Numbered from the stretch's first letter, positions 13,001 to 23,094 are shown. The stretch is 51,046 bases of DNA from Amphimedon queenslandica (GCF_000090795.2 NW_003546556.1:26721-77766); one strand, 5' to 3'. Program-made: numbers and translations. The notes: generated by a model not told the origin, from the letters alone.

Positions 13001-14298
13001 GTACATACATACAGAAGTAAGCACTGCTTGTCATATGATACATGACATACATGTACATGCATGTATGTCCTACCTGTTGTTCCTTGTCTTAATATCCATA
13101 CACTCAATATTGCACTGTTTCCTCCATCAGCCTCCATTACACATGAATATTGTCCAGTGAATCTACTCAGTTCATCACCAGTGAGGTTTATGAACAATGA
13201 TATGTAAGAGAAAATGGATAAACTGCCTCTTTTGGTAATAGTAATCTCATCAGTGGATTCTGATAGCTGCGTTTCGTCATGTAGTATCCAAGACGAGGAG
13301 TTAGGATATTTCAGGATATTCCCGTGACATGCAAGAGTCCCGATTTCACTAGTTGAGTCATTGATTTCAATTACACTGTTGTTAATTAATGGGCGGAGAT
13401 TATACGTCAATCCATAACCTGTTAAATATGATACACGTACAGTGTATATACTGCAGTAGCATTCAGTGAATTATCAGTATATACACAATAATAGAATTTC
13501 ACTAATGTACATGTACATGTGTACATTAAACTTATAATTCCTCAATTTCACTGCTTAATTTCCTCTCCCTCTCTCTCTCTCCCTCCCTCTCTCCCTCTCC
13601 CTCCCTCCCTCCCTCTCTCTCTCCCTCCCTCTCTCCCTCCCTCTCTCCCTCCCTCCCTCCCTCTCCTCCTCCCTCCCTCTCCTCCTCCCTCCCTCTCCTC
13701 CTCCCTCCCTCTCCTCCTCCCTCCCTCTCCTCCTCACCAGTAATATTCCCAAAGTACTTGGTTCCGGTCCCAATGGTTACATTGTTATTATTATTAGATA
13801 CTATTCTACAGTGGACAGTGTCCCAACAGAATGAAGGGGTTGATAAAACTGGTACATCAAGTACTGATGATAGACCACTGGATATTAACTGATCCATTCC
13901 CATACTTCCATTACTGGTACCAGAACAGCCTCTGTACCTAAAATAATAATAAAATAACAATTTATTTTCAATACTTATTATCATTATTATTGTTATTTAC
14001 CATTCATGGAGTACTGGCTCTTGATGAGTTTCATTCAGTATATAACATTTGAATCTGATCCAAGTACCAGCTGGATAGGCTGGACCAGGAGGAACCGTCA
14101 CTATGGTAACATTAGCACCATCTGAAGCACAGTAAGAGACTGAAAAAAAAAATTAATATTAATATAATAACTAAAAAATAACTTGAACATACAGTAATTT
14201 ATTCTAATACAATCACAATTATCATCTATCATGTACATATACTTACCAGTCAACCAGTAAATGGAGAGGACATAGGACAATAAATAAAGAGGAGCCAT
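4067..14298 (-). CDS. Ig/FN3 single-pass membrane receptor, 18 exons
   Basis: Modelled exons (plus coordinates): 14247-14298, 14001-14139, 13738-13937, 13074-13418, 12570-12869, 11960-12229, 11390-11734, 10954-11331, 10384-10722, 9854-10174, 9490-9792, 7809-8168, 7350-7679, 6853-7212, 6430-6783, 5908-6219, 4948-5440, 4067-4604. All junctions are GT-AG and in phase, giving 1912 aa. Exon 1 is a signal peptide (MAPLYLLSYVLSIYW). Exons 2-3 form a Cys-containing N-terminal domain. Exons 4-9 and 11-15 are Ig-like, one domain per exon with Cys...W...Y-x-C patterns; exons 10 and 16 are FN3. Exons 4-16 are all phase 1-1. Exon 17 holds a membrane-proximal domain and a TM segment (about residues 1699-1724; core GAAVICVCCLVVLCVCIAC). 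The ~187-residue tail has a Pro run (PLPPPPPASDE), six Tyr including IYEPI, two YMSP and DYERM, so SH2/SH3 partners are plausible. Many N-glycosylation sequons are present. The ligand is unknown; an adhesion or recognition role is inference. The exon 17 acceptor (after GTTGTCAG) was chosen to keep phase. Confidence 0.9.
4693..4830 (-). repeat. Diverged single satellite monomer, inverted
   Basis: Inside the last intron of the receptor. Its reverse complement carries GGAATCAGCTCAAGCTTTCT, ACATAAGTACATG and CAGAAAATGTAATAAAAAT, the conserved core of the 177-bp satellite, in opposite orientation to the arrays. The flanks resemble the copies in the two ARMH1 introns (18485-18610 and 34860-34985) more than the arrays. 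Confidence 0.75.
5661..5717. repeat. 19-bp tandem repeat, three units
   Basis: ACCTTGTAATGTATAATGT occurs at 5661 and 5680 and, ending differently, at 5699. It lies in the intron between receptor exons 16 and 17, next to several TGTACATGTACA palindromes (5510-5630). Confidence 0.9.
8214..9465. repeat. 177-bp satellite, array 2, in a receptor intron
   Basis: Seven cores begin near 8225, 8401, 8580, 8757, 8934, 9112 and 9288, spacing 176-179 bp. The array fills nearly all of the intron between receptor exons 12 and 11. Its left end is inside a unit (…TGACATCAATATG) and its right end stops after CTACACATCATAA, so neither border is a complete monomer. Confidence 0.95.
13561..13737. repeat. CT-rich minisatellite beside the exon 3 donor
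   Basis: Plus strand is almost pure pyrimidine (CCCTCCCTCTCCTCCT variants), so the receptor transcript is purine-rich here, starting from the donor GTGAGGAGGAG of exon 3. The duplicated receptor carries a shorter version at 29036-29101. Confidence 0.9.
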
Positions 14299-14741
14299 TA
14301 TAGGAGAGAGAGAGAGAGACAGCTACAAGACTGGAGAGGTGTGTGTAACCTTGTAGTTATTATAAAGGAGTCTTTATCCTTTTGTGTATGTATAAGTAAT
14401 GTACTGGGTCTTTTGTCTAGTTATTAATAATAATATTTAGCATTGTTTTGACTTCACCAACCAATTAGTGATACATTAGTATCATACACGTTTCAATGTA
14501 TCAATGTATGTGACACATACTGTACATTGCGGCAGTAGTTAATAGTGAAAACATACACTAGATGTATACTGGTACAAAATAATTATTATATTATAGAAAA
14601 CTAATGTCTACTAAAAATAAATAAATTATCATGTACACATACAGTATGATGTTCAGTACAATTCAATACTAGTTAATTTACTAATAAAGTGTAAACAATC
14701 TAAATAATAACAAAGTACAGTCTATTATTGTAACAAAGTTT
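14299..14741. other. Intergenic: receptor promoter and DD-A 3' side
   Basis: About 440 bp. The first 130 bp upstream of the receptor ATG are conserved in the duplicate upstream of 29703 (GA tract, AACCTTGTAGTTATTATAAAGG versus AACCTTATAGTTATTATAAAGG, TAATGTACTGGGTCTTTTGTC), so they were copied with the gene and probably contain its promoter. No TATA box was identified with confidence. Confidence 0.5.
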
Positions 14742-16892
14742 TTACTTTTTGAAGGGAAAAAACATATTATCAATATCAACAAGAGGTTCACCTCCCAACA
14801 CTTCCTCCCACTCCTCCTTTAAGCAACGAGCAACAAAATGAAACATATAATCATGATGATGATGACGCTTATAAATATATCCGATTGCTTTAAGAAACAA
14901 ATTACAAATTTTCTTGATTTCAGAGTAACTCTGACCATTCCAAATTGTATTGTGATACATTTTAATGATGCGAGGATGATACCGTACTTTAGACCTCAGT
15001 TCAGCATATTCATCACTGGTATGAATGAATTCCATGAAGTAATCCATAAAATCATGAGGACGCATAGTATCTTCTAATTGATCATCAAGTTCAAGTAAGT
15101 AAAATGAATGAGATATAAGCTTTTTTTTTATATCTTCTAAACTATGATCAAATTTTCCTTCTTCTACTAAATGAGTGTCACAATTATAATAATAGTATAA
15201 TTAATGTACATGTACCTGAGCTTGCAGTTGGTAACATAGCAGCAGCACTTCCTCTAGACTTCTCTTGTTCTAATAGACAAATAAAACAATGATTATAAAC
15301 AATGATGTATACCATCATCACCATGTACAGTATATAAAGTGACATTATTATTACCTGTAAGACTCAAATCACTTAACTTTGCAGCAACGTACTGGTATTC
15401 TCCTGCAGTTTCTATGAATAACGATCAATACAATTATATTCATTAATATTGTACTTACCATTTGTTTTACTCTTTATTGAAAACATTACAGTGCCATCAA
15501 TAATTAATTCCACAACTTTCTTTAATTTTAGCATTTCTTCATTTTTAGCCACATATACCTTCATCTCTTCAACCAGCCATTTAGGTATAGTACATACAAA
15601 GGTAAGTACACTCTGCTGTACAACCCTCAGTGATATTAATATGCCATGACGATGAAAAGCATCAGCAAGGAATTGTTGAAACTCCTTTAATGAAGTATTT
15701 AAAGCTCCAGACAACTTTAAAAATCATCTAAAGATAATTATGGGATTTGTTCTTAAGAGGCTTCAAATTTAGAATGCATTCTTACCTCTCCATGGTCTTC
15801 TAATTTTTCATGGTCTTCAATGACTTGTTGTGCAAAATCTTTAGCTAAAATTTTTTTGTAAAGAACATCAATTTTTCCTGAAAAATTTAAAAGTGTCTTG
15901 CTGGCAACAAAATTATATTCCTCAGCAAATAACATTAACGCTCCAAAATTTGAAAGAAAAAAATATTTTCGAAGTAAAGATACCAAACCCAACTTGTTGC
16001 GCACTTTCATGATTTCGTCTTCTCTCTCCGTTCCTTCCCTCTCTCTCCCTTCAGACTGATGGGGTGTCCTTCCCAGTAAAAATGCTTTGAAGTCTTCCAG
16101 TAACTTTCCTTGGATAATTTCATCAGCAAATTTACTCAAAACAAAAGAAAATTGATCATTCATCTTGGAATATTCAACATTTAATTCATAAGGTACAATG
16201 TACACTAGTAATAGAAATAACAAACCAATTATGAACTCTTCAATGCAGGAAAGTCTTACCGGGTTTGGTAGTACCAGCACTGCCACTTTTTGTGAGAGAT
16301 GCACTTGTACCTGAAAGAAATATTAAACAATAGAATAATGCATACTTTGTAATGTACAATTTATATGTGTATATTGCATGTACACATTTTGAAATTTCGA
16401 TGGATTGAAAATACATGTACAATATAGCAAGGAACTAATCTCTTGCGAATGCGGCAAAAATTTTTTTTGTGAATTTAAATTTCACAGCTATAAAAAAGTC
16501 AAAGTGCCTCCAAAAGGTCCCGTGATGTCTAAAGCTTACATGTCCATGTACTTGAACAATTTACAACCATCATAAGACTATTATATTTACTACTAACCAT
16601 GCCTCCTGATTTCATCAGCTAAATCCTTTTCTTCCATCTCTTCTAGTATATCTCCTAGTCTCAGCCATGTTGGTATTCCTTTCTCATCAACACCATCCCT
16701 TCTCTTTAACCAGTAAGATACAGTTTCACTGAAACATCCTTCAACATCTCTAGGATGATCAACTTGAATGGCGGACAGTGTTGGATCATACAGACCAGCC
16801 TTAAGACCAAAGCCTCTCCACTTGTCTTTAGGAAAGAGACTTAACTTGGATAATACTGAATCTAAATCCTTGATGTCTAATATAGTATCCAT
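14742..16892 (-). CDS. Death-domain protein DD-A, seven exons
   Basis: Modelled as complement(join(14742..15166,15216..15269,15355..15411,15459..15714,15786..16204,16260..16310,16598..16892)), 518 aa. Residues 1-98 are a death domain: KDKWRGFGLKAGLY, a run of charged helices, YWLKRRDG, then PTWLRLGDILEEM and KDLADEIRRHG. Residues about 116-256 (exon 4) form a helical module with the landmark LLRKYFFLSNFGAL. Residues about 257-341 (exon 5) look like an alpha/beta module (EFQQFLADAF, CTIPKWLVEEMK, VVELIIDGTVMFS). Exon 8 encodes a C-terminal helical domain (HDFMDYFMEFI ... EEWEEVLGGEP). No catalytic site or membrane segment was found, so an intracellular adaptor is the natural reading. The modules resemble ones I remember in expanded sponge families but cannot name. 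Oddities: the first small exon and intron seen in DD-B/C/D are missing, and exon 5 needs a shifted acceptor (see findings). Paralogues are at 19778, 24272 and 30536. Confidence 0.82.
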
Positions 16893-17046
16893 TATGTTAA
16901 AGCTGACACACCCCTCAAAACAAAAGGTAAAAATACCATACACAGCAAAATAGCATGAACAGTTTAAAATTTGAAGTTTTATTAAAATAAAACACATGCA
17001 CTGCACTTTACATGTACATGTACATTGTCATCTTTGTGAATATTGT

Positions 17047-19667
17047 TTATTCTTTAAAGTTTCTTGAAGCTAGTAATATATCAACATCATCAAGTGATAA
17101 TACTTCAGGTATAGCATCTGGAGAACTCTGTGAAAAAAATACATCATAATAAGCATAATATTTCTTTAATCCTCCAATCTTCACTATACATGTACAAGTA
17201 CATGTATATTTACTTTTATTATTTTCTCAAATAAAGTGTCTCCAATCATAACTTGTACTAATTCTCTAACTGATACCAGCTCATTCATCAGTGCCTGTTA
17301 AGATAACTTGGAATAAATATTTTACACATTACTCCACTCATGCATGTAACTAGAAGAATTTACAGCAAGAAGACAAAGGACATTAATGTGTAAAAAATAC
17401 ACATAATGTACATGTACACCATTACCTGTAGAGCAGCACAGCTCTGTCTCTGACTGTTAGAGTAGCTAGTATTACTGAGGGCATACAACAACTGATGGAC
17501 CACATTAACCTACAGATCATGATCATTAATATAATATACATGTACATTTAATGTAGCACTGTATGTTAAATCATTATTATACACAATCACTTTATTGACT
17601 GACCTCTACCAGTTTCTGTGCTAGGTGAGGGTGTCTCTCTATTATCTCCCTGTCATGTGACATTACAATGAGATCATGTGATACTAACTATTACTTTATT
17701 ATTTTTGCAGAACTTTCCTGCTGCACCTGAGCAGTGACAATACCTAGGAAAGTGTATAATTATTATTAACATTCAATTAATATTCATACTTCTTCCAGCC
17801 CCTCCTCCTTTAGATGTGACGTCTTCAACCTTCAACAGATTAACCAGCCCCATTAGCAATGGCTGCTGTATCTCCTCGTACTCCAATAGATCATTAATGA
17901 GTAGACCAGCTAGTGTACATGATAACATAATGAAGAAAAGGAAACGAGAAATAGAGCAAAGTTTATCTATCTATTTATTTATTTTATACATTTATTTATT
18001 TATTTTATACATTTATTTATTTATTCATTTATTTATTTATTTATTTTATACATTACCTTCACGTTGAATATCAAGGTGTAAGCTCCTCAGTAACATTAGC
18101 AATGGGTCAACAATGGAGCCACTGACAACACCAATGGAAGGCTAAAAATTAGAATACTTGTACCTGTACAGTAGAGTATAGTATCATTAACCTGTATTAG
18201 TCTCAGTGTGTAGGTTGAGAGTCTCTGAGCTTCAGAGGATGAAGAGGCCAGTAAAGCAATCAGTGCTTTATATACTTGTGTCTGGTACCTGGGATTAGCC
18301 TAAACAATAACAACAACAACAACAATAACAATAATAACAACAACAACAATAACAATACTAACAATGATAAACTAGGCAATACATGAGCTACATACAGTAT
18401 ACATGTACACTGTACATCATCCAGTGATACAGGGTTTGCCACAAAGCATGTTAAGAAATAAGAGCTACAACAGTGCATGCATGGCTTTTGGAGCAACTTT
18501 AAAAATTCATAAAAAATCTAATTTTAATCGGAATCAGCTTAAACTTTCTACACAACATAAGAACATGTATATGTATTAGAAAAAATTATAAAAATGGAAA
18601 ATTTTCTCTTTATGATTTTTGATAAAATCCCCTGTACTATATTAGTAACGCGGTAGTGTTACTAAGTAGGATTCACCCCACTTCAAAATGGCTGCCACGA
18701 CTTTTGCAGCCTTGTAGTACAGGAGATTTGTCAAATTTTATAATAATTCTTATTTGTAAGTCGCTTACCATTGATAGCTCATGGAGGAGGTGCTGAGCAC
18801 ACTCTTGAGTTTCTGATAGTTGAGACCGTCCAAGACATTCGGCAACAACTTTGATACCTAAAAATAAATAATAATAACAACAATAATAAATAATAATAAC
18901 AACAATAATAAACAATAATAATAACAACAATAATAAATATATTTGATCTCTTTCTCTCCCCTCCCTCTCTCCCTCTCTCTCTCTCACCATAGCTTTCACA
19001 TATCATTTCTTTAAAGTGTCTTCCTTTCTTTGATATTTGAGTTAATAAACGAAGAGCTTCTGATTTGTCTGGCTCTTCACAGGACTTCAAGTTAACAATT
19101 TCAAGTGAAGTGAGGATACCACCAACTTCAAGGAACTCTGTCAAATAACTGAGAGAGAAAGAGAAAGAGGGAGAAGAACAATTTCTTTTTTCTTAAGCAA
19201 CTCCTTAAAAATACAATTTTGATCAAAATCAGGTCTAAACTTTGTAAATAATACATAATGGATCAACAAAGGGTTCTCTCCATTATTTTTTGCTGAAATA
19301 GGATACCATGCTATTGTGACTGTACACTGTGTTGCTACATGTACTGATGTACTTGTCAGATGTGTCTTTACCTGGCTCCTATGTTGATAAATACTCCAAT
19401 ACATTGTAACTGTATACCAACACATGTCCCAAACATGTACCTGGAAAGAGAAATAAAATCAAGTAATTAATACTGTGTACATGTACATGTACCATAAGTA
19501 CATTGTATCACTTTCAGCTATACTTAAGTACAATACAATGAAGTATCTTACGTAATCCTAAGCCAGGCGGTGAGTCTAGCGAGGAAGAGGCTAGAGCAGT
19601 CATTAAAGTGTGCCTCCAGTTGAGATTGTGTCATGTCACTACAAGTATTGAGGAACTCCTCCAGCAT
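17047..19667 (-). CDS. ARMH1: Armadillo-like helical protein ARMH1-A, 12 exons
   Basis: Modelled exons: 19552-19667, 19372-19440, 18988-19148, 18769-18857, 18192-18299, 18057-18141, 17790-17909, 17695-17743, 17604-17649, 17426-17509, 17214-17294, 17047-17127. All are GT-AG and in phase, giving 362 aa. The protein is all-helical. Remembered human ARMH1 landmarks align in order: LFLARLTAWLRIT, YLTEFLEVGG, ICESYG, NPRYQTQVYKALIALL, SIVDPLLMLLRSLHLDIQ, NTSYSNSQR, MIGDTLFEKI. Function is unknown; armadillo-like helices usually bind proteins. The ATG chosen (19665-19667, MLEEFLNTC) gives a protein shorter than human ARMH1 (about 440 aa), so an upstream exon may be missing. The gene ends 155 bp upstream of the DD-A start on the same strand. 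At about 19757 homology with ARMH1-B stops and DD-B sequence begins, so its original 5' flank was replaced. Confidence 0.87.
17961..18054. repeat. TTTA-type microsatellite with TTTTATACA interruptions
   Basis: In the ARMH1-A intron between exons at 17909 and 18057. Units such as TTTATTTATTTTATACA recur. The same tract, with small length differences, is at 34345-34437 in ARMH1-B. Confidence 0.9.
18485..18610 (+). repeat. Diverged satellite monomer in an ARMH1-A intron
   Basis: Contains GGAATCAGCTTAAACTTTCT and ACACAACATAAGAACATG, matching the satellite core in the same orientation as the arrays. The orthologous position in ARMH1-B (34860-34985) carries the same diverged monomer, so it was present before the block duplicated. 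Confidence 0.8.
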
Positions 19668-19777
19668 TGCTTCTCTTTCTTGCACCGTTCCCTTTGATAT
19701 GAGAGCATGAGGTATTCGTATTCACTGGCAATAGGTCTCTTACTTTGTCCCAGCATACGAACTAACCATGTCTTATA

Positions 19778-20153
19778 CTAACCATGCCTCCTGATTTCAT
19801 CAGCTAAATCCTTTTCTCCAATCTCTTCCAGTATATCTCTTAGTCTCAGCCATGTTGGTGCTCCTTTCTTATCAACTCCATCCTTTTTCTTTAGCCAGAG
19901 AGATACACATTCCCTGAAACATCCTTCAACATCTCCACGATGATTAGCTTCAATGGCTGACAGTGTTGGCTCATACAGACCAGCTTCCAGGCCAAAGCTT
20001 CTCCACTTGTCTTTAGGAAAGTGACTTAAATTGGATAGTACTGTATTCAAATCTCTGATGTCTAATGTAGTATTTACATGTATAAATAAGGTAAAATTTG
20101 TTATTTTATACAAATTCAAACTTACATGTATTTAGCTGACGCCCTTCTGCCAT
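19778..20153 (-). CDS. Death-domain-only gene DD-B
   Basis: Exon 1 20126-20153 (MAEGRQLNT) and exon 2 from 20061 encode a complete death domain (KDKWRSFGLEAGLY ... PTWLRLRDILEEI ... DLADEIRRHG). Reading through the GTTAG donor at 19781-19782 gives an immediate stop at 19778-19780, for a protein of about 102 aa. None of the downstream modules of DD-A/DD-D exist here; the next sequence is the 5' part of ARMH1-A. Splicing from this donor into the ARMH1-A exons was tried and falls out of frame. A lone death domain could act as a decoy or inhibitor of longer paralogues (inference), or be a dying copy. Upstream sequence still matches the DD-A promoter side (ACACCCCTCAAAA). Confidence 0.7.
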
Positions 20154-20847
20154 TATCTTTAAGCTGAGCCTGGCACACCCCTCAAAATAATCAAATTAAA
20201 AAAATAATAGCATACACAGCATAGATCTAAATAGTTTAAATTTTGAAGTTTTATTAAAATAAAATACATGCACTGCCACTGTTGTACAGTTATCAAATGT
20301 TGTAATAAAAATGAAAATTATTTTAGTGTTTATTCTTTAAAGTTTCTTGAAGCTAGTAATATATCAACATCATCAAGTGATAATACTTCAGGTATAGCAT
20401 CAGGAGAACTCTGTCAAATAATACATTATAATGCTCCCTTGATCTACATGTATGTAAATCCACATTAATTTATTTTTATTATTTTCTCAAATAAAGTGTC
20501 TCCAATCATAACTTGTACCAATTCTCTAACTGATATCAGCTCATTCATTAGTGCCTGTAAGCATAACACAGAATAAATAAGAAAATTAATAATAATAATG
20601 GACTAAGAATCATATGATATAAATGATAATAAATGGTGTAAAAGATATACATGTACATTATTACCTGTAGAGCAGCACAGCTTTGTCTCTGACTGTTAGA
20701 GTAGCTATACTATATCCCAACTGAGTTTGACAGTTGACACCAGCCGCTTGGAATTTGAAAAATGTAGAATACGTCACTAATGACGTCTTATAATGATATT
20801 CATAGAAGCATGGCTGGCATTTTACAGCTGCGTAGTTATTATTATTA

Positions 20848-21390
20848 CCGTAGGTCGGGATATATTCGCGGCTGCAATTATTCGCGGTCATAAAAAATTC
20901 AATTAAAAACCATAGAAACCGAGGTGTTATTTTAATTGAAAACGGCGCGATATTGAAGGAAAGCATCTTACTGCAGTGTTCTTGAGCTGTTGTTCTTCTT
21001 GTGTTACTAAGCCTTGGTCTCTTTGGAGCTGCTTTTACCGGTTCTTTACAGAACTACTGTCTCGCCGCATCTTGGGACTCTCCGCCCATTCTAGTTAGTG
21101 TTTATTGACTTGGGTGTGGTTTATTATCACCAGCACGCGGACCAGCAACAATTTGCAGCAAAGAGGCTGAAAGAGCTCTGAGGTAGAGGTCCATACAAGA
21201 AGTTAACAGGTAGAGAAGGACTCACTATTGGTGAATGGCTCCAGTAAAGCTGCTAAAGAACAGATGAATAGCTGAACACTAAACACGTGGTCTTATTGTC
21301 ATAGCAACGCTCTAACAGTTACCATGGTTTTTAATTGAACTTTTTTATGACCGCGAATAATTGCAGCCGCGAATATATCCCGACCTACGG
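20848..21390. mobile_element. CCGTAGG-type MITE, 543 bp, nested
   Basis: Termini CCGTAGGTCGGGATATATTC and its reverse complement, with about 67 bp of nearly perfect inverted repeat (one indel, one substitution). It is flanked by TA on both sides, as expected for Tc1/mariner-type TA insertion. No transposase frame. A shorter relative with the same CCGTAGG ends is at 34110-34303. Confidence 0.85.
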
Positions 21391-21511
21391 TATTATTATT
21401 ATTGAATTTTACAGACCAACATAACATAATTACAGGCATGCAACATATAAGTAAAACTTGACATGAAATTGGACTGAAGGAGTACATCCAACTTGTGGAA
21501 GTATCCATTAT

Positions 21512-21669
21512 AAGTACATGTATAGTATCAATAAATTATAGAAGTCCCTAGTTTCAAGTCGAATCCCTTTTATAATCTAAATCCANNNNNNNNNNAAGTA
21601 CATGTATAGTATCAATAAATTATAGAAGTCCCTAGTTTCAAGTCGAATCCCTTTTATAATCTAAATCCA
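21512..21669. other. Assembly gap (10 N) with duplicated flanks
   Basis: Bases 21586-21595 are N. The 74 bases before the gap (21512-21585) are identical to the 74 after it (21596-21669). This is the signature of two overlapping contig ends that were not merged, so one copy is probably artificial. Confidence 0.92.
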
Positions 21670-22105
21670 TTGTTTTAAGTCGTGTCCTTTTAGCAATGGG
21701 AGTCCAAGTACGTATCCTATGAGTACGTATACTCAAACCAGGAGTTCCATTAATAGGTAAGAATGTGACTTCAGCTGACTGAGGGAGATTATCAAGCACC
21801 CCTTCCTCTGATGACTCAGAGTCAGAACGGCAGGGAGAATCACGGGAGCGACCTCTTCTGTAAGGTTTGACCTCGATCCACCCAGAGTCACCTTCACCAG
21901 TGTCGTACACTACACCAGGGACCCCTTTTCTACTTTCAAATATAACAGAATCGCAATTGCATAAGTCCAGACTGTCCTCACAAGTATTGGTGGAAGAAGA
22001 TTTAGGCGGCCTTGAACTAGTTGAGTCACGAGGGTTAGATTTAGCTCGAGAATTAGATTGCCGTTGTCCACTGTTACAACTAGTACTGTCATTGCCTTTA
22101 GTCAC
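21638..22105 (-). CDS. Unknown 155-aa Ser/Arg-rich ORF inside an inserted element
   Basis: Frame open from the ATG at 22105 (MTKGNDSTSC) to the stop at 21638. It extends about 14 codons further upstream before a stop. The protein is hydrophilic, rich in Ser, Arg and Asp/Glu (SSRPPKSSS, YRRGRSRDSP, RSDSESSEEG), ends TMDLDYKRDST, and shows no motif I recognise. Sense composition is balanced rather than repetitive, so it may be real coding sequence, either transposon-borne or a captured gene fragment. Its 3' end overlaps the duplicated contig edge. Confidence 0.45.
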   Translation of the reverse strand: MTKGNDSTSCNSGQRQSNSRAKSNPRDSTSSRPPKSSSTNTCEDSLDLCNCDSVIFESRKGVPGVVYDTGEGDSGWIEVKPYRRGRSRDSPCRSDSESSEEGVLDNLPQSAEVTFLPINGTPGLSIRTHRIRTWTPIAKRTRLKTMDLDYKRDST

Positions 22106-22529
22106 TCTATTAGTAGCTTTATTAGATTTGTTCTTGTAGTTGGCCTACATTGCACTCTTAAATGGGTTTTGTTTCTTCTGATAAGCAGTACAATAGCTGC
22201 TGGAGTCAACTAGTCTTTATACAGGCAATCATTATCAGAAGATCTTGCAAGCTATGTTAGCTTTTAAAAAGAAGATTTATCAATTTGGGCGCTCGATCAC
22301 ATGTGCTTATGTAAACTATGACGTAGATAAACTGTCATAAAACGTCATTTTGGTATGCCATTGGGTTTATAGGGAGGACCCGGTTCTCAGGGTTCCCAAG
22401 GGCTGAGAGACCCAAGACCTGAGATCCTGTGATGGCATTGGGCGACTAAGAACCTGTGAAAGTTTTGTCTTTATGCCACGCTCCTATAAAAAGTTATTCC
22501 AGTTTTTCTTGGGTCAAACTCAGTTGGGA

Positions 22530-22926
22530 TATTCATATCTTTCCTGTGAATGATTTTGCCGATTTATAATGATATTCATTGGGATACCGTAAATGGAAAA
22601 ATTTTCAGGCCGCCATTGTGGAGGTATACTATCATTAGTTACAATGGACCGACAGGCTAAAAACTGTCAATTCTACTTCTCCACGTCACTCCAGTGGCTC
22701 TAAACAGTTGCAGACTACTGAAAAGAAAGATAAAGGTTGCAATTTTTTTAACTTTTGAGACTATAACTGCTTGCTCTTCTTACAAAACGGCAGAAAGTGT
22801 ATCGAGCTCCATTGGAAACAGTGCAGCAATACCTCCACAATGGCGGCCTGTAAAATTTTCTATTTACGGTATCCAAATGAATATCATTATAAATTGGAAA
22901 CGTCATTCACAGGAAAGATATGAATA
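22530..22926. mobile_element. Fold-back element, 397 bp, with long inverted repeats
   Basis: Perfect 24-bp ends (TATTCATATCTTTCCTGTGA onwards, and the reverse complement at 22903-22926). Looser inverted homology continues about 75 bp inward (GCCGCCATTGTGGAGGTA versus TACCTCCACAATGGCGGC). It abuts the right end of the previous element, and its right end returns to ARMH1-C sequence within a few bases (GTATAGTATTACTG). Confidence 0.8.
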
Positions 22927-23094
22927 GTATAGTATTACTGAGGGCATACAACTGATGAACCACATTAACCTACACATCATGTACTTATACATGTACATTT
23001 GTAGCACTGTATGTTAAACCAATATCTATGGTTAAACAATTGACTGACCTTAATCAGTTTCTGTGCTAAGTGAGGGTGTCTCTCTATTATCTCC

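Larger units (their letters stand above)
20713..22531. mobile_element. Inverted-repeat element inserted in ARMH1-C
   Basis: Perfect 19-bp terminal inverted repeats: TATCCCAACTGAGTTTGAC at 20713-20731 and its reverse complement at 22513-22531. The interior holds a nested CCGTAGG element, an assembly gap and a 155-codon ORF. A target-site duplication could not be fixed because a second inverted-repeat element abuts the right end. Family unknown. Confidence 0.75.
20330..23094 (-). pseudogene. ARMH1-C: 3' fragment broken by transposons
   Basis: Only the last four ARMH1 exons are recognisable. The terminal exon 20330-20410 is intact. The penultimate exon (about 20473-20554) has lost its donor: AAAA is followed by ATAAATT where the intact copies have GTAAAT. 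The next exon is split by about 2.2 kb of inserted DNA between ...GAGTAGCTA (20707) and GTATTACTG (22932), and has also lost three bases (CAACAACTGATGG to CAACTGATGA). A fourth exon remains at 23049-23094. No upstream ARMH1 exons follow. Clear pseudogene. Confidence 0.9.

Noticed and set aside
13519-13743. Plus-strand Ser/Pro/Leu ORF (and minus-strand Glu/Arg/Gly ORFs) over the CT tract
   Set aside because: Translation of a simple repeat; the region is the receptor intron after exon 3.
19667-20153. A DD-B/ARMH1-A fusion gene
   Set aside because: The DD-B donor (phase 1) was tested against acceptors near 19693 and 19727; both give a quick stop.
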